NCBI RefSeq assembly: GCF_000090795.2
Contig: NW_003546243.1
Location: 1,361,253-1,425,252 of the forward strand
Origin: Amphimedon queenslandica
Taxonomy: Eukaryota; Porifera; Demospongiae; Haplosclerida; Niphatidae
Direction: 5' to 3'
DNA length: 64,000 nt
A program made the position numbers and the translations under genes. The number at the start of each line of letters is the position of its first letter. The first letter of the stretch is position 1. A model generated the notes under the pieces. The model was not told where the DNA came from, ran no database searches, and worked only from the letters and a program-made list of their open reading frames with translations. Below, piece by piece: positions 1-16,579 of the stretch.

Positions 1-1667
1 CTGCTAGCGATGAGGAAGTGAAGGAAGACGTATCTGCTGAGGACATCCTTAGGAGAGTATCAAACGCTTATCTTGCCAGTGGAGCAATGCCAGCAAACTT
101 ATTGGTAAGACAATAGGCATGCATGTGAACCAAGAGTACTCTTGAATTGATGTAAACTGTTTTCTATTGATTGATTCTTATAGGAGAATCCAGGATTGCT
201 GCGTCCACAATCCTTGTCTCCTTTTTCCGGCCGGAGCCCATCACCTGAGCTAGAGCCTCATCAGATCTTACCTGCCGTCACCAAACAGTTTCAACCGCGG
301 CCGGTCTCACCTCGTGCAGTCTCACCTCGTGCAGTCTCACCTCGTGCTGTCTCTCCCTCTCCCAAAGCTCCTCCAATCATAGTCCCAGAACAAAGAGCAG
401 TCAATAACAGCAAAAGAGAAAAGAAAGAGAGACAACTGCCGAAACTACAATTTGTATATCCTCCTGGTGCTATGAACTCTGTCTCAAAATCTCGTTCTTT
501 TATTCCTCCTCCTCTTCCCCAGTCTCCCCTCAGTCCAATCAAGTCCCCACGTTCATTGCCTAGAAATGCTTTCAAGTTTCCTCCTTCGTCTGGTCCTTCT
601 CGTCAGTCTCCCTCTTTCCCTTTCCCCCCTCCTCCTCAGAGTGGCTCATTCAGGAGGGACCTCAACCCCTTTCCTTTGAAACAGAATAAGTTTCCTAGTT
701 TCGAGGTCACTCGGACTTCCGGTGGCAGGTACAAGGCAGGCGGTATTGGAGGGAACTTCCCTAGTTTACAGAGCCAGTCTCGGTCGAAGCAATCGACTAA
801 GAACACTTTGCAGCTTAATTTGAAGCCAGCAAAGTTTAATAACAAAGGCCCTGGTGAGACTTAGTGTTACTATACATGTACATGTATATGTGTTTTGTCT
901 TAAAACTGGTTGTATATTTACTTTAAAGTTTGAACCCATTGATATGTGCAGGGTTTTCCACGGGATTTTAGCATAGTGTTAATACAGTGTTTTGTCAGTG
1001 GATTGTCAAGTTGCTTCAAAATTGGACCAAAAACCCTTTAGTACAGGGTATTTCGACAAAAATCAGAGGGAGAGAATTTTTCATTTTTATCATTTTTTCT
1101 AATACACGTACATGTCCTTATGCTGTGTATCAACTTTGAGCTGATTCCAATCAAATTTGGATTTTTAATGAATTTTTAAAGTTGCTAAAAAACCAATTAT
1201 TATTATTATTATTATTATTATTATTTTATTACAGATCTAAAGACAGCTCTAGAGAGTGCATCGCTAGGTCAGTATTACCCCTTGCTCAAAGAACAAGAGG
1301 TATTTATTTGTTAGATTAATTATATATATTGACCACACCTCCCTGTGTACAGATGGATACGTACACATTTCTCATTCTCACCGAAGAGGATTTAATTGAT
1401 ATGGGAGTGGCCAATCATCAAGATCGTAGTCGTCTGTTAGCTCTAAGCAATAGATTACGAGAGATACAATCACCACGTTCGCCTGTTAGTTACCGTAATT
1501 ATTAATAGAATTAATTAACTCTCTCTCCCAATTATTTTTGTATTCTCTACAGAGGTCACCAAAGTCTCCTGGTAATTTAGGTAAAATTATTATAGTTACG
1601 TTTCCAAAGAATATTAACCACTCCCACTTTTATAGGTGGCCACGCCTTTCAGTATTCTTTACAATGA
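1..1667 (+). CDS. SAM-domain protein, 3' part of gene
   Basis: The 5' end is outside the window. Visible coding exons are 1-104, 184-853, 1235-1299, 1353-1484, 1553 to about 1576, and 1636-1667 (stop TGA 1665-1667), all with GT-AG junctions and matching phases. The large exon encodes a proline/serine-rich basic linker containing repeated SPRAV units and many SP sites. Exons 1235-1299 and 1353-1484 together encode a SAM domain (starting DLKTALESASLGQYYPLLK and continuing through LTEEDLIDMGV), a helical protein-interaction module that often polymerises. The architecture of a disordered linker before a C-terminal SAM recalls ANKS-type scaffolds, but any ankyrin repeats would lie upstream of the window, so no orthologue is assigned. 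The last tiny exon adds GGHAFQYSLQ; the 48-bp-scale intron before it is the least certain part of the model. Confidence 0.75.
301..355 (+). repeat. 15-bp coding minisatellite (SPRAV units)
   Basis: Near-identical 15-bp units (gtctcacctcgtgca) run in tandem inside the proline-rich exon of the SAM gene and translate to consecutive V-S-P-R-A units. Only the last unit has diverged (gctgtctct). The unit length keeps the frame, so copy number can change without breaking the protein. Confidence 0.85.
1010..1195 (-). repeat. Diverged copy of the 185-bp palindrome-bearing repeat (family A)
   Basis: This lies in the intron 854-1234 of the SAM gene. It carries a decayed core (ccctttagtacaggg), followed by the family hallmarks: gagagaatttttcatttttat, tacatgtccttatg, ttgagctgattccaatcaaatt and aatttttaaagttgct. 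It is in the same orientation as the 8.1-kb array and reverse to the 55-kb array. An (ATT)n tract follows at about 1199-1226. Confidence 0.75.
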
Positions 1668-1738
1668 TCATTATTTTGAATTATAATCCAACACTTTATA
1701 CCAAAGCAACAAACACATTAAATTTATACATATTGTTT

Positions 1739-2059
1739 CTATCTTGGTGAATCAAACATCTTCAATCTTTCGTTCACATAACTTGAGTTATACCTCCCGT
1801 CTTGTTTCAATCCTTCAATGCTTGTCTGACTTTGTGCTTTAGATCTTTCTAAGCAATTCTGAAAGGTCTTTATTTCTTCCATACAAGGAACATCACTAAA
1901 ATTGTTGCTCTTCCAACACCTCATGAGACTTGCCATGTCTGCGATACAGGGAGCCTGCTGGGTGAGTTTCCTTGAGGTTTTGACTGTTGATTTGAGTTTC
2001 ATTTGTCTCATAAAAGTATGGAACCTCCTCTTTGCCAGAGAACATGTTTGATGCACCAT
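1739..2059 (-). CDS. CHCHD1: Mitoribosomal small-subunit protein mS37 (CHCHD1)
   Basis: This is an intronless 106-residue protein. A twin CX9C (CHCH) fold is visible: CIADMASLMRC and CMEEIKTFQNC, each with nine residues between cysteines, as in the Mia40-imported mitoribosome component CHCHD1/MRPS37. The N-terminus is basic (KRRFHTF, KLKSTVKTSRK), fitting rRNA contact, and the length is close to the human protein (118 residues). It converges with the SAM gene, whose stop lies only 71 bp away. Start at the ATG at 2059; no better upstream ATG is seen. Assignment rests on the spacing of cysteines and the ACWK-like MRCWKSN segment, known for this family. Confidence 0.8.
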   Translation of the reverse strand: MVHQTCSLAKRRFHTFMRQMKLKSTVKTSRKLTQQAPCIADMASLMRCWKSNNFSDVPCMEEIKTFQNCLERSKAQSQTSIEGLKQDGRYNSSYVNERLKMFDSPR

Positions 2060-2169
2060 TTTTTAATTGCTAGATCTCGTAAACTTCAGTATATTAAGAT
2101 CTACATATTACTGGTTAATTATTATTGGTTATTAACACTAAATTTATCATTAAAAGAAAGAAATCATCT

Positions 2170-2282
2170 AAGTTTTCACTACATCACTAGCTATTTATAT
2201 TTTAGTCAAAAAGAAATAGAATCTAGCTCATCTAAAATGTCACTCAAGTTTTCACTACATCACTAGCTATTTATATTTTAGT
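2170..2282. repeat. Two 37-bp direct repeats, 76 bp apart
   Basis: The same 37-bp string (beginning aagttttcactacatcac and ending tttatattttagt) occurs at 2170-2206 and 2246-2282 with no mismatch that I can see. It sits between the CHCHD1 start and the 3' end of the next minus-strand gene. A recent local duplication is the simplest reading; no coding role is apparent. Confidence 0.85.
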
Positions 2283-2321
2283 TAGAACCTGGGGGACAGT
2301 GTGTTAGATATAAAAGGTTGT

Positions 2322-3426
2322 TTACTGAAGTTTACCTTTCTTTGCTTTTTTATTTTTATTTGGTTCAACACGATTCTCCTTCTTTTTCATCTTCATCTTT
2401 ATGCAGCTGCAATTAAGTGTATTCATAATTTAAAATGAATAGCAACTTACCATGCCACTGCAATTATGATGCTGAAAATTATCAAAACAATAGCACAAGC
2501 CAATATCAATCCTCCAAGTATTCCCCAAAGTTCGATAAATAGTTTCAAGCTATTGCGAACTTGTTCACTTGGAGTTTGTCTTGTTGGTGGGTTTGCATTG
2601 AATGATGATACATAGAGTGTTGTGAGACCTGTAGAAGCTTCAAATGCTGGGAGAGCTTGCCTTGCTATAGTCAACATAGCATTAAAATTCAATACAGAGT
2701 TGGCATTATTTGGTTGTGTGAGAAAGTAGCGCAAAGATGAAGACACTGCTGCTTTTGCCCTCAATTTTTTGTAACATGCATGACAGTTATTGAGGTTATA
2801 CTCCCCAGTGCTATGGTATAGATAAAAATAACTTTTGATATTCATGCACTGATATTACATACAATCCAGATGGAAGCTGACAGTTAGCTGTCCAATTTCG
2901 ACGGCAATAGGAGTTTGCTGTTGTAATTGTTATGTCACAGAAATCATCCAATATTTCCTCCTATAAAATTATAAATTCATCTTAAATCACATTTATAACT
3001 TTACATCTGTTTTGTTTGTGAGTCCTCCTAGTTCAATCAAAATGTGATCCACTTGCTCAAAGCATGCTAGGGATCTATTATAATTTGTAAATTAAAACTA
3101 GGCCATATCATACTTGAAGGTGGTCGACTATTTGAAGTAGGAGAAATAGATGGAAGTGGATTCATCATTGTACTGGATGCTATGACATTTTTAGCGGACC
3201 TGATTGTGCTTGATGCGGTAGTAGCTTCAATATTAATGGAGTTTGATTTGGTAGCATAAACTTCATTGGAAATTGATGCTACCATTCCAGCAGTAGTATC
3301 ACTGATTCCAGAGCCCATGACTGCAGTTGAAACAGGATAGTTAGTCATCATCACAACGCCAGTGCTACAACTCGTTAAATACAGCAAGATCACTGTGAAT
3401 GCAACTAAATATAGATGGTGATTCAT
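2322..3426 (-). CDS. Unrecognised type I membrane protein
   Basis: Five exons (3426-3114, 3066-3005, 2960-2863, 2810-2451, 2406-2322) join to 918 bp, 305 residues. Order: a signal peptide (MNHHLYLVAFTVILLYLTS), a Ser/Thr-rich mucin-like stalk of about 90 residues, a cysteine-containing ectodomain (TCFEQVDHIL; DDFCDITITTANSYC; NCHACYKK) with NxT/NxS sites (NKT, NWT), one hydrophobic segment (LWGILGGLILACAIVLIIFS), then a CC pair at the membrane face (possible palmitoylation, inferred) and a short, strongly basic tail ending KKGKLQ. I do not recognise the family. It is head-to-head with the Ca2+ ATPase, with 144 bp between starts. The least certain junction is the first acceptor at 3067, chosen because the nearer AG would create a stop. 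Confidence 0.7.
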
Positions 3427-3570
3427 ATTTTAAGAAATTGAAGATATCAACAAGAAACCAAAAATAAGTTTGCACCTCGGATGAGGCGTAAAAAACTAAT
3501 TTACACACTCGATCGATCGAACTAATTAATAGGCGTGGTATCAATTTGCCCATTTATTTTAACTCTCAAT
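3427..3570. promoter_or_regulatory. Putative bidirectional promoter, membrane protein / SPCA
   Basis: This 144-bp gap separates divergent start codons. It holds a palindromic cgatcgatcg at about 3511 and a GGCGTGG box at 3532-3538, 33 bp before the ATPase ATG. No clear TATA box. Promoter role is inferred from geometry and the recurring box. Confidence 0.5.
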
Positions 3571-9865
<6,295 letters not shown>

Positions 9866-10158
9866 GCAAAATTATATGAATTCAGCATGCAATAGATAAT
9901 CAAATTACATTTTTCATTTCTGATAATTTTTAATGAGTTTATCATCATCATTATGGTTATGTTTATATAATTTTTGTGTGTGTTTATTTGGTTTTACTGA
10001 GATGCATATTTCTAATGTAAATCGTTGGACACTGAAAAAATAACAATTTTTAGTTTATGCAAGCGAAACAAATAAAAAACTGATCTAATGGAAACAAGTA
10101 ATGTACACACAATACAGTGTATGCAATTGTGTGTGTGTGTGTTTGTGTTCATTCTCAG
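9866..10158. other. Convergent 3' spacer, SPCA / ML2
   Basis: 293 bp between the SPCA stop and the stop of the second ML gene. It is AT-rich, with polyadenylation-like aataaa strings near 10070 on the plus strand and a short (GT)n tract near 10130-10142. No gene seen. Confidence 0.6.
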
Positions 10159-10843
10159 TCAAAGGGAGAATTTTATCCTTGCACAAATTAAGATTTTTCC
10201 AGCTTCATCAAACGCTTCAGCTTTGCCAAAATAGTTTCCCTACAAAGATTAATTTTTGGTAACAATCCAATATAAATGATCTAGTTTACTGGTTTAAAGA
10301 GTGTAGGGATGGTTTCAGCACTAGTCATGATGTAGTTCCCTGGCTTGACAGGGCACAGATGGCCACTATCGGCAACCCACTGATCACACAAGTTGATCCT
10401 TTCATCAATGAATGTTATGTTGATGCTCTCTTGTTTTGCTATATTTAGTTGGTACCATAATTTAACATGAAAAGTACCATCCACTATAGTATCACCTATA
10501 TACATACATACAGTTTAAAATAATAATTTTTTTCTGTATTTTATTTACTTGTTGAAAGGTTTGCTATGTATTGAAACCTCTGTCCAATCTTCAATGGAAA
10601 AGGCTTGAAGAGTATATAATTTAAAGCAACAGTCCCAGGATTTGCTAGACACAAAAACAATCAAATAAAACACTTTTTGCTATTTCCTTACAACAGTGGC
10701 TCCAAGAAAGCTTTTTTCCACTCCCTAAATGAATAGTTAATTTTATACACTGTAATAGTGTTAGTATTTGTACCTTGTGCTTCATGAGATGATAGCACCC
10801 ACAATGACATTAAGAATAGACTAGGTTTAATGACAGTCACCAT
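10159..10843 (-). CDS. ML-domain secreted lipid-binding protein (GM2-activator-like), paralogue
   Basis: Five exons (10843-10774, 10724-10692, 10644-10549, 10495-10290, 10239-10159) join to 486 bp, 161 residues. Signal peptide MVTVIKPSLFLMSLWVLSS, then WSHC, the domain core with NLST and NIT sites, LCDQWVADSGHLCPVKPGNY and the terminal strand GNYFGKAEAFDEAGKILICARIKF. It has the same exon number, phases and cysteine placement as the gene nested in SPCA intron 3, but the sequences have diverged well beyond half identity, so the duplication is not recent. A role in lumenal or extracellular lipid binding or presentation is inferred from the family. Confidence 0.85.
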
Positions 10844-11083
10844 TATGTACACGTACGCTGCTCAACTCACTGGTAATGAGTTATAAATCAATTTATTGCG
10901 TTTTTATGACATTTGACGGTTTGTTTCTTTTAGTATTATTATTGTTTTACTTATTCTTGTATAAATAATTTAAAATAATAATTTATTTGAGAACTGAAAT
11001 GGCAATTGAGATCGAGCCTCGCCGACCATCTTGCCAAGATAATGGTCGTCAAGATGAGAAACATAAAAAATCAATGTCTACTA
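10844..11083. other. Spacer between ML2 start and MBTPS1 stop
   Basis: About 240 bp of AT-rich DNA. A short plus-strand open frame from an ATG at 10999 runs toward a possible donor near 11095, but no downstream exon could be found and it overlaps the MBTPS1 3' end, so it is not called. Confidence 0.5.
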
Positions 11084-14000
11084 CTATACAACAGGTAATT
11101 TTGATAGAAAAACAGAGCGTCTGCTCCTAGTTCTCTTCCTACAACAGAACCAGTAGCCGAGAAGAAGAGGTACCAGTAGGAACCAAGGTATGTACCACGG
11201 GTTGACGATAATCATGTCATCATGTTCGTCGGGGGTGTGGCCTAATGTTAGTAGACCCCTCCCAGCATCACTTGCCTGTAGGTATGAAAAACAAGCCGTT
11301 AATTACATGTACATGTGCATGTATAATGCATATACGAAATGAATAAAGATTGTAAGTGATTTTAAATTTTACCGTTTCAAGACTTACTTTGCTATCAAGC
11401 ATTTGTTTGATGAAATCAGAGCTTGCATTAAGTGGGCGTGGCATAGCCCAAACCCAGTGGGGGCAGGAGGGTAGGGGGTGGTACTCATGAGGATCAGAAG
11501 AATCAAGAACCTTTGAGAACTGGTGCAACCGGTTACCTACAAAGAGAAGATTATTAATTTAATCGTGTTCTCTTTGTAAAGGATTATCAGGTGCCGAGGG
11601 ATGTACATGTACATGTACCTACCTTCCATTCGCTCAGGGAGGTGGGAGGGAGGAGCTAATTGAACAGCTGGTGCCATGAATGTGGGAACAACTGAACTAA
11701 CACAATATGATATTAACTCATCCAACAACTTAAAACAATCTAGAGATAGATAGATAGAGAGAAACCATCACCTTCATATTGAAAAACAACAATGTACATG
11801 TGTAAGAACATTTTGTGTAGAAGAATAAGAAGATACATAATAAAGTCACGAGTACAAAGCTAACCAGATTGGAGGTGAGCAGAATCGATACAGTTTGAGT
11901 CACCATAGACAGCGACACGACCTGATGCTATAGGATCAGTTGGTACCTGACCGTTCACGAGTGCTGGTTTACTAGCAGTGACATTAAGAGTCTGATGAAT
12001 GCCTAGTATTGGGACAGACCTGTGATGGGAACTAGCCCCAGTTACAACTTCAATCTCTATCAGGAGAGAGAGAGGAGAGAGAGTGCAGGATAAAATAGAC
12101 TATCAGTTACATGTAGATGTGTATCTCTCTTACTTTGATCTTTCAGATCAGCAAAGTAAAGGTAGCTGTTATTAATGGGGAAGGAAGCTATTGTTGTCCC
12201 ACTACCATAAGTGACAGTGTAAGAGAGAAGAGAAGTAGAATCAGTCAATTCAAAATCACCCTCCATCACTTGATCGCTGAGAGAGAAGGAAAAGGAACAA
12301 TGAACTACTACAATAGCCATATATTTGATCAAATGTCATGTACTCGTACTATTAGTAGTGTGGTAGCATTTAGTAACTCAGTTCAAAAATGGCAGCTACA
12401 AAATTTTGCAGCCTTGAAAATGAACAAATGGTCATAACTCAAAAATTATTAGTTGGAAACACCTCAAACTTTCTACATAGCATAAGGACATCAATATACA
12501 TAAGAAAATGTAATAAAAATTTGGGGTGATTTTGGAGCCATTTTTTGAAAAAAAACCATGGGCTATAGCCTTGGGTATTTTTCAGAATTTTGGTATTTTC
12601 TTAAAATGGCCATAACTTTAAAAATTGAAGCCGGAATCAGCTTAAATTTTCTGTACAGCATAAGGACATCAATATGTACAAATATAATAAAAATTGTGGG
12701 TGATTTTAAGAGCCAATTATTTGATCATACCTTAATGCTATTCCCCATGTTGATAGCAAGTTATTCAATGCTGGGATATTTGCTCCACCTGTATCAGGCA
12801 TCCACCATTGCCTAGTGTTCTCATCGTAAAACTTTAACTTTTGCATCACATCCACGTTATACCAATCTAAAAATCAGTATACCGTGCAGTAAATTATCAG
12901 TAAACTACACAATAATCCTTACCAGCAAATACAAGAATGGACAGTCCGTGATCTAAAACATCTTTGGCTAGTTTCTTTATTTCAGCTGGAAAGAACTCCT
13001 CTTCATTATCAACAATGAGCAATATACCTACACACACACACAGGCCATTATTAAACCATGTGTTACATGTATGTATTAAAGCTATACGTATAGTATGAGC
13101 ACAAGTAAGATTTGACTCACTGTATTTAGTTGCATCAAAACAAGTCAGCGGAGAACCTAAAAAATAAACAAACAATTAAATAGTATTTCTTTGTTGTTTT
13201 ATTTCTTATACCAATAATTTCAATGAAGTATCCCTGAGACCTCAAGTAGGTGTACATGTCTTTAAAGTTAGTGTGAATGTGGTCAGCGTTCCAATCAAGA
13301 GGGTCGGACTTCATGTGGAGATTATCCCGTGGGAAGTACCCGGGGGGATACCTCAGGTTGTGGAACTGGTCCCAAAGGAGTCTCAACTGGCGAGGAGGAG
13401 TGGGTATTATTGGGACTCTAATGGGAAGATGAACCGTTGATATATGAGACTCTTTAGATAGTGAATTCTGGGGAGGGAGGGAGAGAGAGAGAGAGAGTGG
13501 AGGAATTTGACAATGTTGCCAAACCACAAAACCATAACAACAAAACAATAAAGTAAATAAATAAATAAATAAATTATTGTTCCAAAACTCACTGTTGGTG
13601 TAGATATAGTGAGTGTTATCTGACCAGCTGCTTCTCCGGTGAATTTAGCGCCTAATTCAGAAATACTTACACTAATGGCGAGCCAACCAGACCAAGGCCA
13701 TATGATCTGAGAGTAAGAGAGAGAGACTTCAATGAGTTTCCCATTGGCACTGATGTAAGGCTGCCATATTGGCTTGTTTAAAATGTATCCAGTGACTCCC
13801 ATACCATTGAGTATAGTCACCTAATAAGATCATGAAAACTTAATAATACACTATAATATACATGTATTATTACAACAATTAATAATTTAACAATATAATT
13901 ACAACAAATGCACTTATTACTACTCACTTACATTAATGACAATAGGCATCCCACCATAATAAAGAGGCTGGGTGCAATACGGCCAGAAATATGGACACTC

Positions 14001-16418
14001 CGAGAGATCAACGTACGAAGGGACGAGCGAAACACGAGGAGTATACTGACTCAACTCGTGATACGCCCTCACTAAATCAAGCTTCCCCATCCCTTGCTCA
14101 AACATATTAGCTCCTGGTATCCGCTGAGCCGTGGCCATTAGGGACTGCTTCATACTCGCTGGGTTGACCTTTGATTTATCCACAGCACTCGCTAGAAGAG
14201 CAACAGCACCTGTGACAACCGGTGAAGCAACACTGGTTCCGCTGAGTGACCGGCAGCCGGAGTGAAGGGCCGAACCACGGACACCGCTGCTGTAGGTGAT
14301 GATGTCCGGTTTCACACGACCGTAGCCTTGAGGCAGCTCCTAGTATGGGGTGGAGGTTAGGGTGTGGTTTGAGGTGGAGTGTGTGTGTATCTTACCCATG
14401 TTGTCATGCCACGGGAAGAGAAAGGAGCAAGACGATCTTCATAGTCAATCCCACCGACGCCAATCACATCCATCATATCAGCTGGATTGTTAAGAGTACT
14501 GAAAGGAATGCAATTATAACAACTTTACAAGGAGAGAAATCTCAATTTTTATGATACATGTGCATGTACACATTCTTATATTGAGTGGAAAGTTTGAGCT
14601 GATTCTGGGCTTTTTAAAAATTTTCAAAATTTGGCCAATCGAAAATGGTAAGGAAAGAATTCTACACTCTTGATTTACTTACCCGTACAATGGCCCGTCA
14701 TTTCCAATAGCAGATATCATTATGACACCATTACTAGTTAATTCCCATACCTACAAAAATTAATAATAATAATAATAAATAAATAATAATAATTGATAAT
14801 AATAATTACTTTCTCAATGAAAGGTTGATCAAGGAAGTCAGGCCCACCAATGCTGAGGTTAAGGACATCAATACGCTTGAGTATAGCATAGTTAAATGCA
14901 TCAAGAAACCAGCTGGTATAGGATACCTTTGAGAGAAGAAAAAGAGAGAAGAGAGAAAGAGAGGAGGTACATTATTTAGTGAACACAACTCACATATTCA
15001 ACAGAAATCTATTGGAAGCCAATAAAGCATATGCTATTATGTCTATAAACAAGCTTATAATAAAAGATACTATGAAAGATGTTCAAGTTGCTCAAGCAGC
15101 TGTATTGTTCACAGTTTATACAAGTACAGGAATGTTAACCACATTTGGTGCAACCCATGATACCTTTTTACAATTAGTTGACTATAAAAGCAACAGTCCC
15201 TTTGTCCATATAGGCATGTACATGTAGTGTTCTATGTCACTATGTCACACAAATTGACAAAATTTTTGGAAGGGCTCATTAATATGAGCTCTGTACTACA
15301 GTAATCTAAAAGATGTACAGTACATGTCATGTATCAAAGCTAAGTGGACATATCAAGTTTTATATAAAATGATATTTTGATGTTACATGTGCATTGTAAT
15401 GATTGCATGTAAAACAATCAGCTAGCTAGTCACCAGTGTCAGTACAAACCTGGTTATTTGTAAATACACGGAATATGAACAGTTCAGAGTCAGGCGCAAA
15501 CCCCAGACACTCTGAAGAGCTGGCTATGACACCAGCGACAAATGTACCGTGTCCAAGATGATCCTCCATTGTCTTCTCGTCTGTCCAGTCAGTCCGGTCA
15601 CTGATGTGACGGAAGTGAGGATGGTTACCGGCCAATCCGGTATCAAACACGGCAACCTATCAAGAGAGAGAGAGTCAAAAGTAATGATGAAGAGTATAAT
15701 AAATATCTACATGCAACAGTATTAACATTTCATCAGTAGTACACACAATCATATATTTACATTACAGTAAAATCAAAAATAATAATTACTTTTATGTTTT
15801 TCCCTGTGTGTCCCAATGTCCATAGTACATTAGCATGTAGTGCGGACGTGATTTGACGAGGTATTGCTCTCAAGAGTCTCCGCCCGACCAGCCACTTCTG
15901 GTCATCTCTCACACTCTCTCCTAGCACACCACGTCTTCTCACGCCTCCTCTAAGCCCCTCCCCCTTCCCCTCGGCACACGAGAGAGACCGCGAGAACTTC
16001 CTATGAGGTGTGACTAGTTTTACAAGAGGATGACGAGAGAGGGAGGAGAGGCATTGTGTCACGTTGCCCTCTTCAGATAAATGAATGACAGAGAAATCTG
16101 AAGGGAAATGTTGACTGGGATTAGAGCGAAGGATTGTATGCCACGAGGAGGAACAGGAGTTGGTCCTGAGGGCTGCAGATATGAAACCCTCCCTGGCCTC
16201 TTCCTTGTAATAGCCTTTGAAAGTGATTATGAATTCTAAGAAAAAGAAAATTGACATATATATAACTCAGCAGTGAAGCTCTTAGTACCTGATTCTACGC
16301 GGGATGAAGTGATACAGTCCAGAGGGGAATGAGTAGTCGTGTTCCAATGGCTACACTCCTCGGGAGCAGTAGCTCTCACTGCACAGAGGAGGAACAAGAG
16401 AAACAGTACCTCATTCAT
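11084..16418 (-). CDS. MBTPS1: Membrane-bound site-1 protease (S1P/SKI-1)
   Basis: Seventeen exons join to 3033 bp, 1010 residues (human 1052). This Golgi subtilase makes the first cut in SREBP and ATF6. A signal peptide ([15 protein letters not shown]) is followed by the prodomain ending [10 protein letters not shown]. The catalytic triad is complete: Asp in VAVFDTG (exon 15656-15450), His in GHGTFVAGV (same exon), Ser in [10 protein letters not shown] (exon 14339-13932), with the oxyanion Asn in AIGNDGP (exon 14750-14683). Family-specific stretches such as [21 protein letters not shown] and [15 protein letters not shown] are present. The C-terminus has a membrane span ([16 protein letters not shown]) and a basic tail ([11 protein letters not shown]). 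Introns hold family B repeats (12.4-12.7 kb) and a decayed family A copy (14.55 kb). ERG28 and DEGS in the same window act in related lipid pathways, though linkage alone proves nothing. Confidence 0.95.
12395..12735 (+). repeat. Family B repeat, two units, in MBTPS1 intron
   Basis: Two units share tggcagctaca/atggccataact, tttctacatagcataaggacatcaatat, aatgtaataaaaattt and ggtgattttggagccatttttt, with a core catgggctatagcc in place of the family A palindrome. The same consensus recurs at 44.4-45.2 kb. The right edge runs into the polypyrimidine/donor region of exon 12866-12731. Confidence 0.8.
14545..14665 (-). repeat. Decayed family A fragment in MBTPS1 intron
   Basis: Recognisable pieces are tttttatgatacatgtgcatgtacacattcttat, gtggaaagtttgagctgattc and aatttggcc, in family order, but the palindrome is lost. 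Confidence 0.55.
14937..15449. other. Long MBTPS1 intron with no recognised content
   Basis: 513 bp between exons 15656-15450 and 14936-14810. AT-rich, several tacatgt strings, no open frame with family resemblance and no clear repeat unit. Confidence 0.6.
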
Positions 16419-16579
16419 GCTGTCCCTCAATGTTGATGATTGAGTTAGTATACGGATAGTATACGAAAAATATGCAGTTGCGTCAAAAACTACAATTCAG
16501 CCACGCCTCTTTTTTATAATCAATATTTCATTAATCAATATGGATTTATTTCAAATTAATTATCAACAGTCTATCTTAA
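16419..16579. promoter_or_regulatory. MBTPS1 upstream region
   Basis: 161 bp between the MBTPS1 ATG and the upstream ZW10 stop on the same strand. It carries a GCCACGCC box at 16500-16507, about 80 bp upstream of the start. A ttttttataatc string adjoins the box. Promoter role is inferred. Confidence 0.45.

Noticed and set aside
10999-11095. Short plus-strand frame starting MAIEIEPRRPSC and ending at a possible donor
   Set aside because: No downstream exon on the plus strand was found, and it overlaps the 3' end of MBTPS1.
15757-16257. Separate gene start at an ATG within the 15.8-16.2 kb frame
   Set aside because: This is MBTPS1 exon 2 (prodomain); joining with the signal-peptide exon at 16.3-16.4 kb keeps frame and family order.
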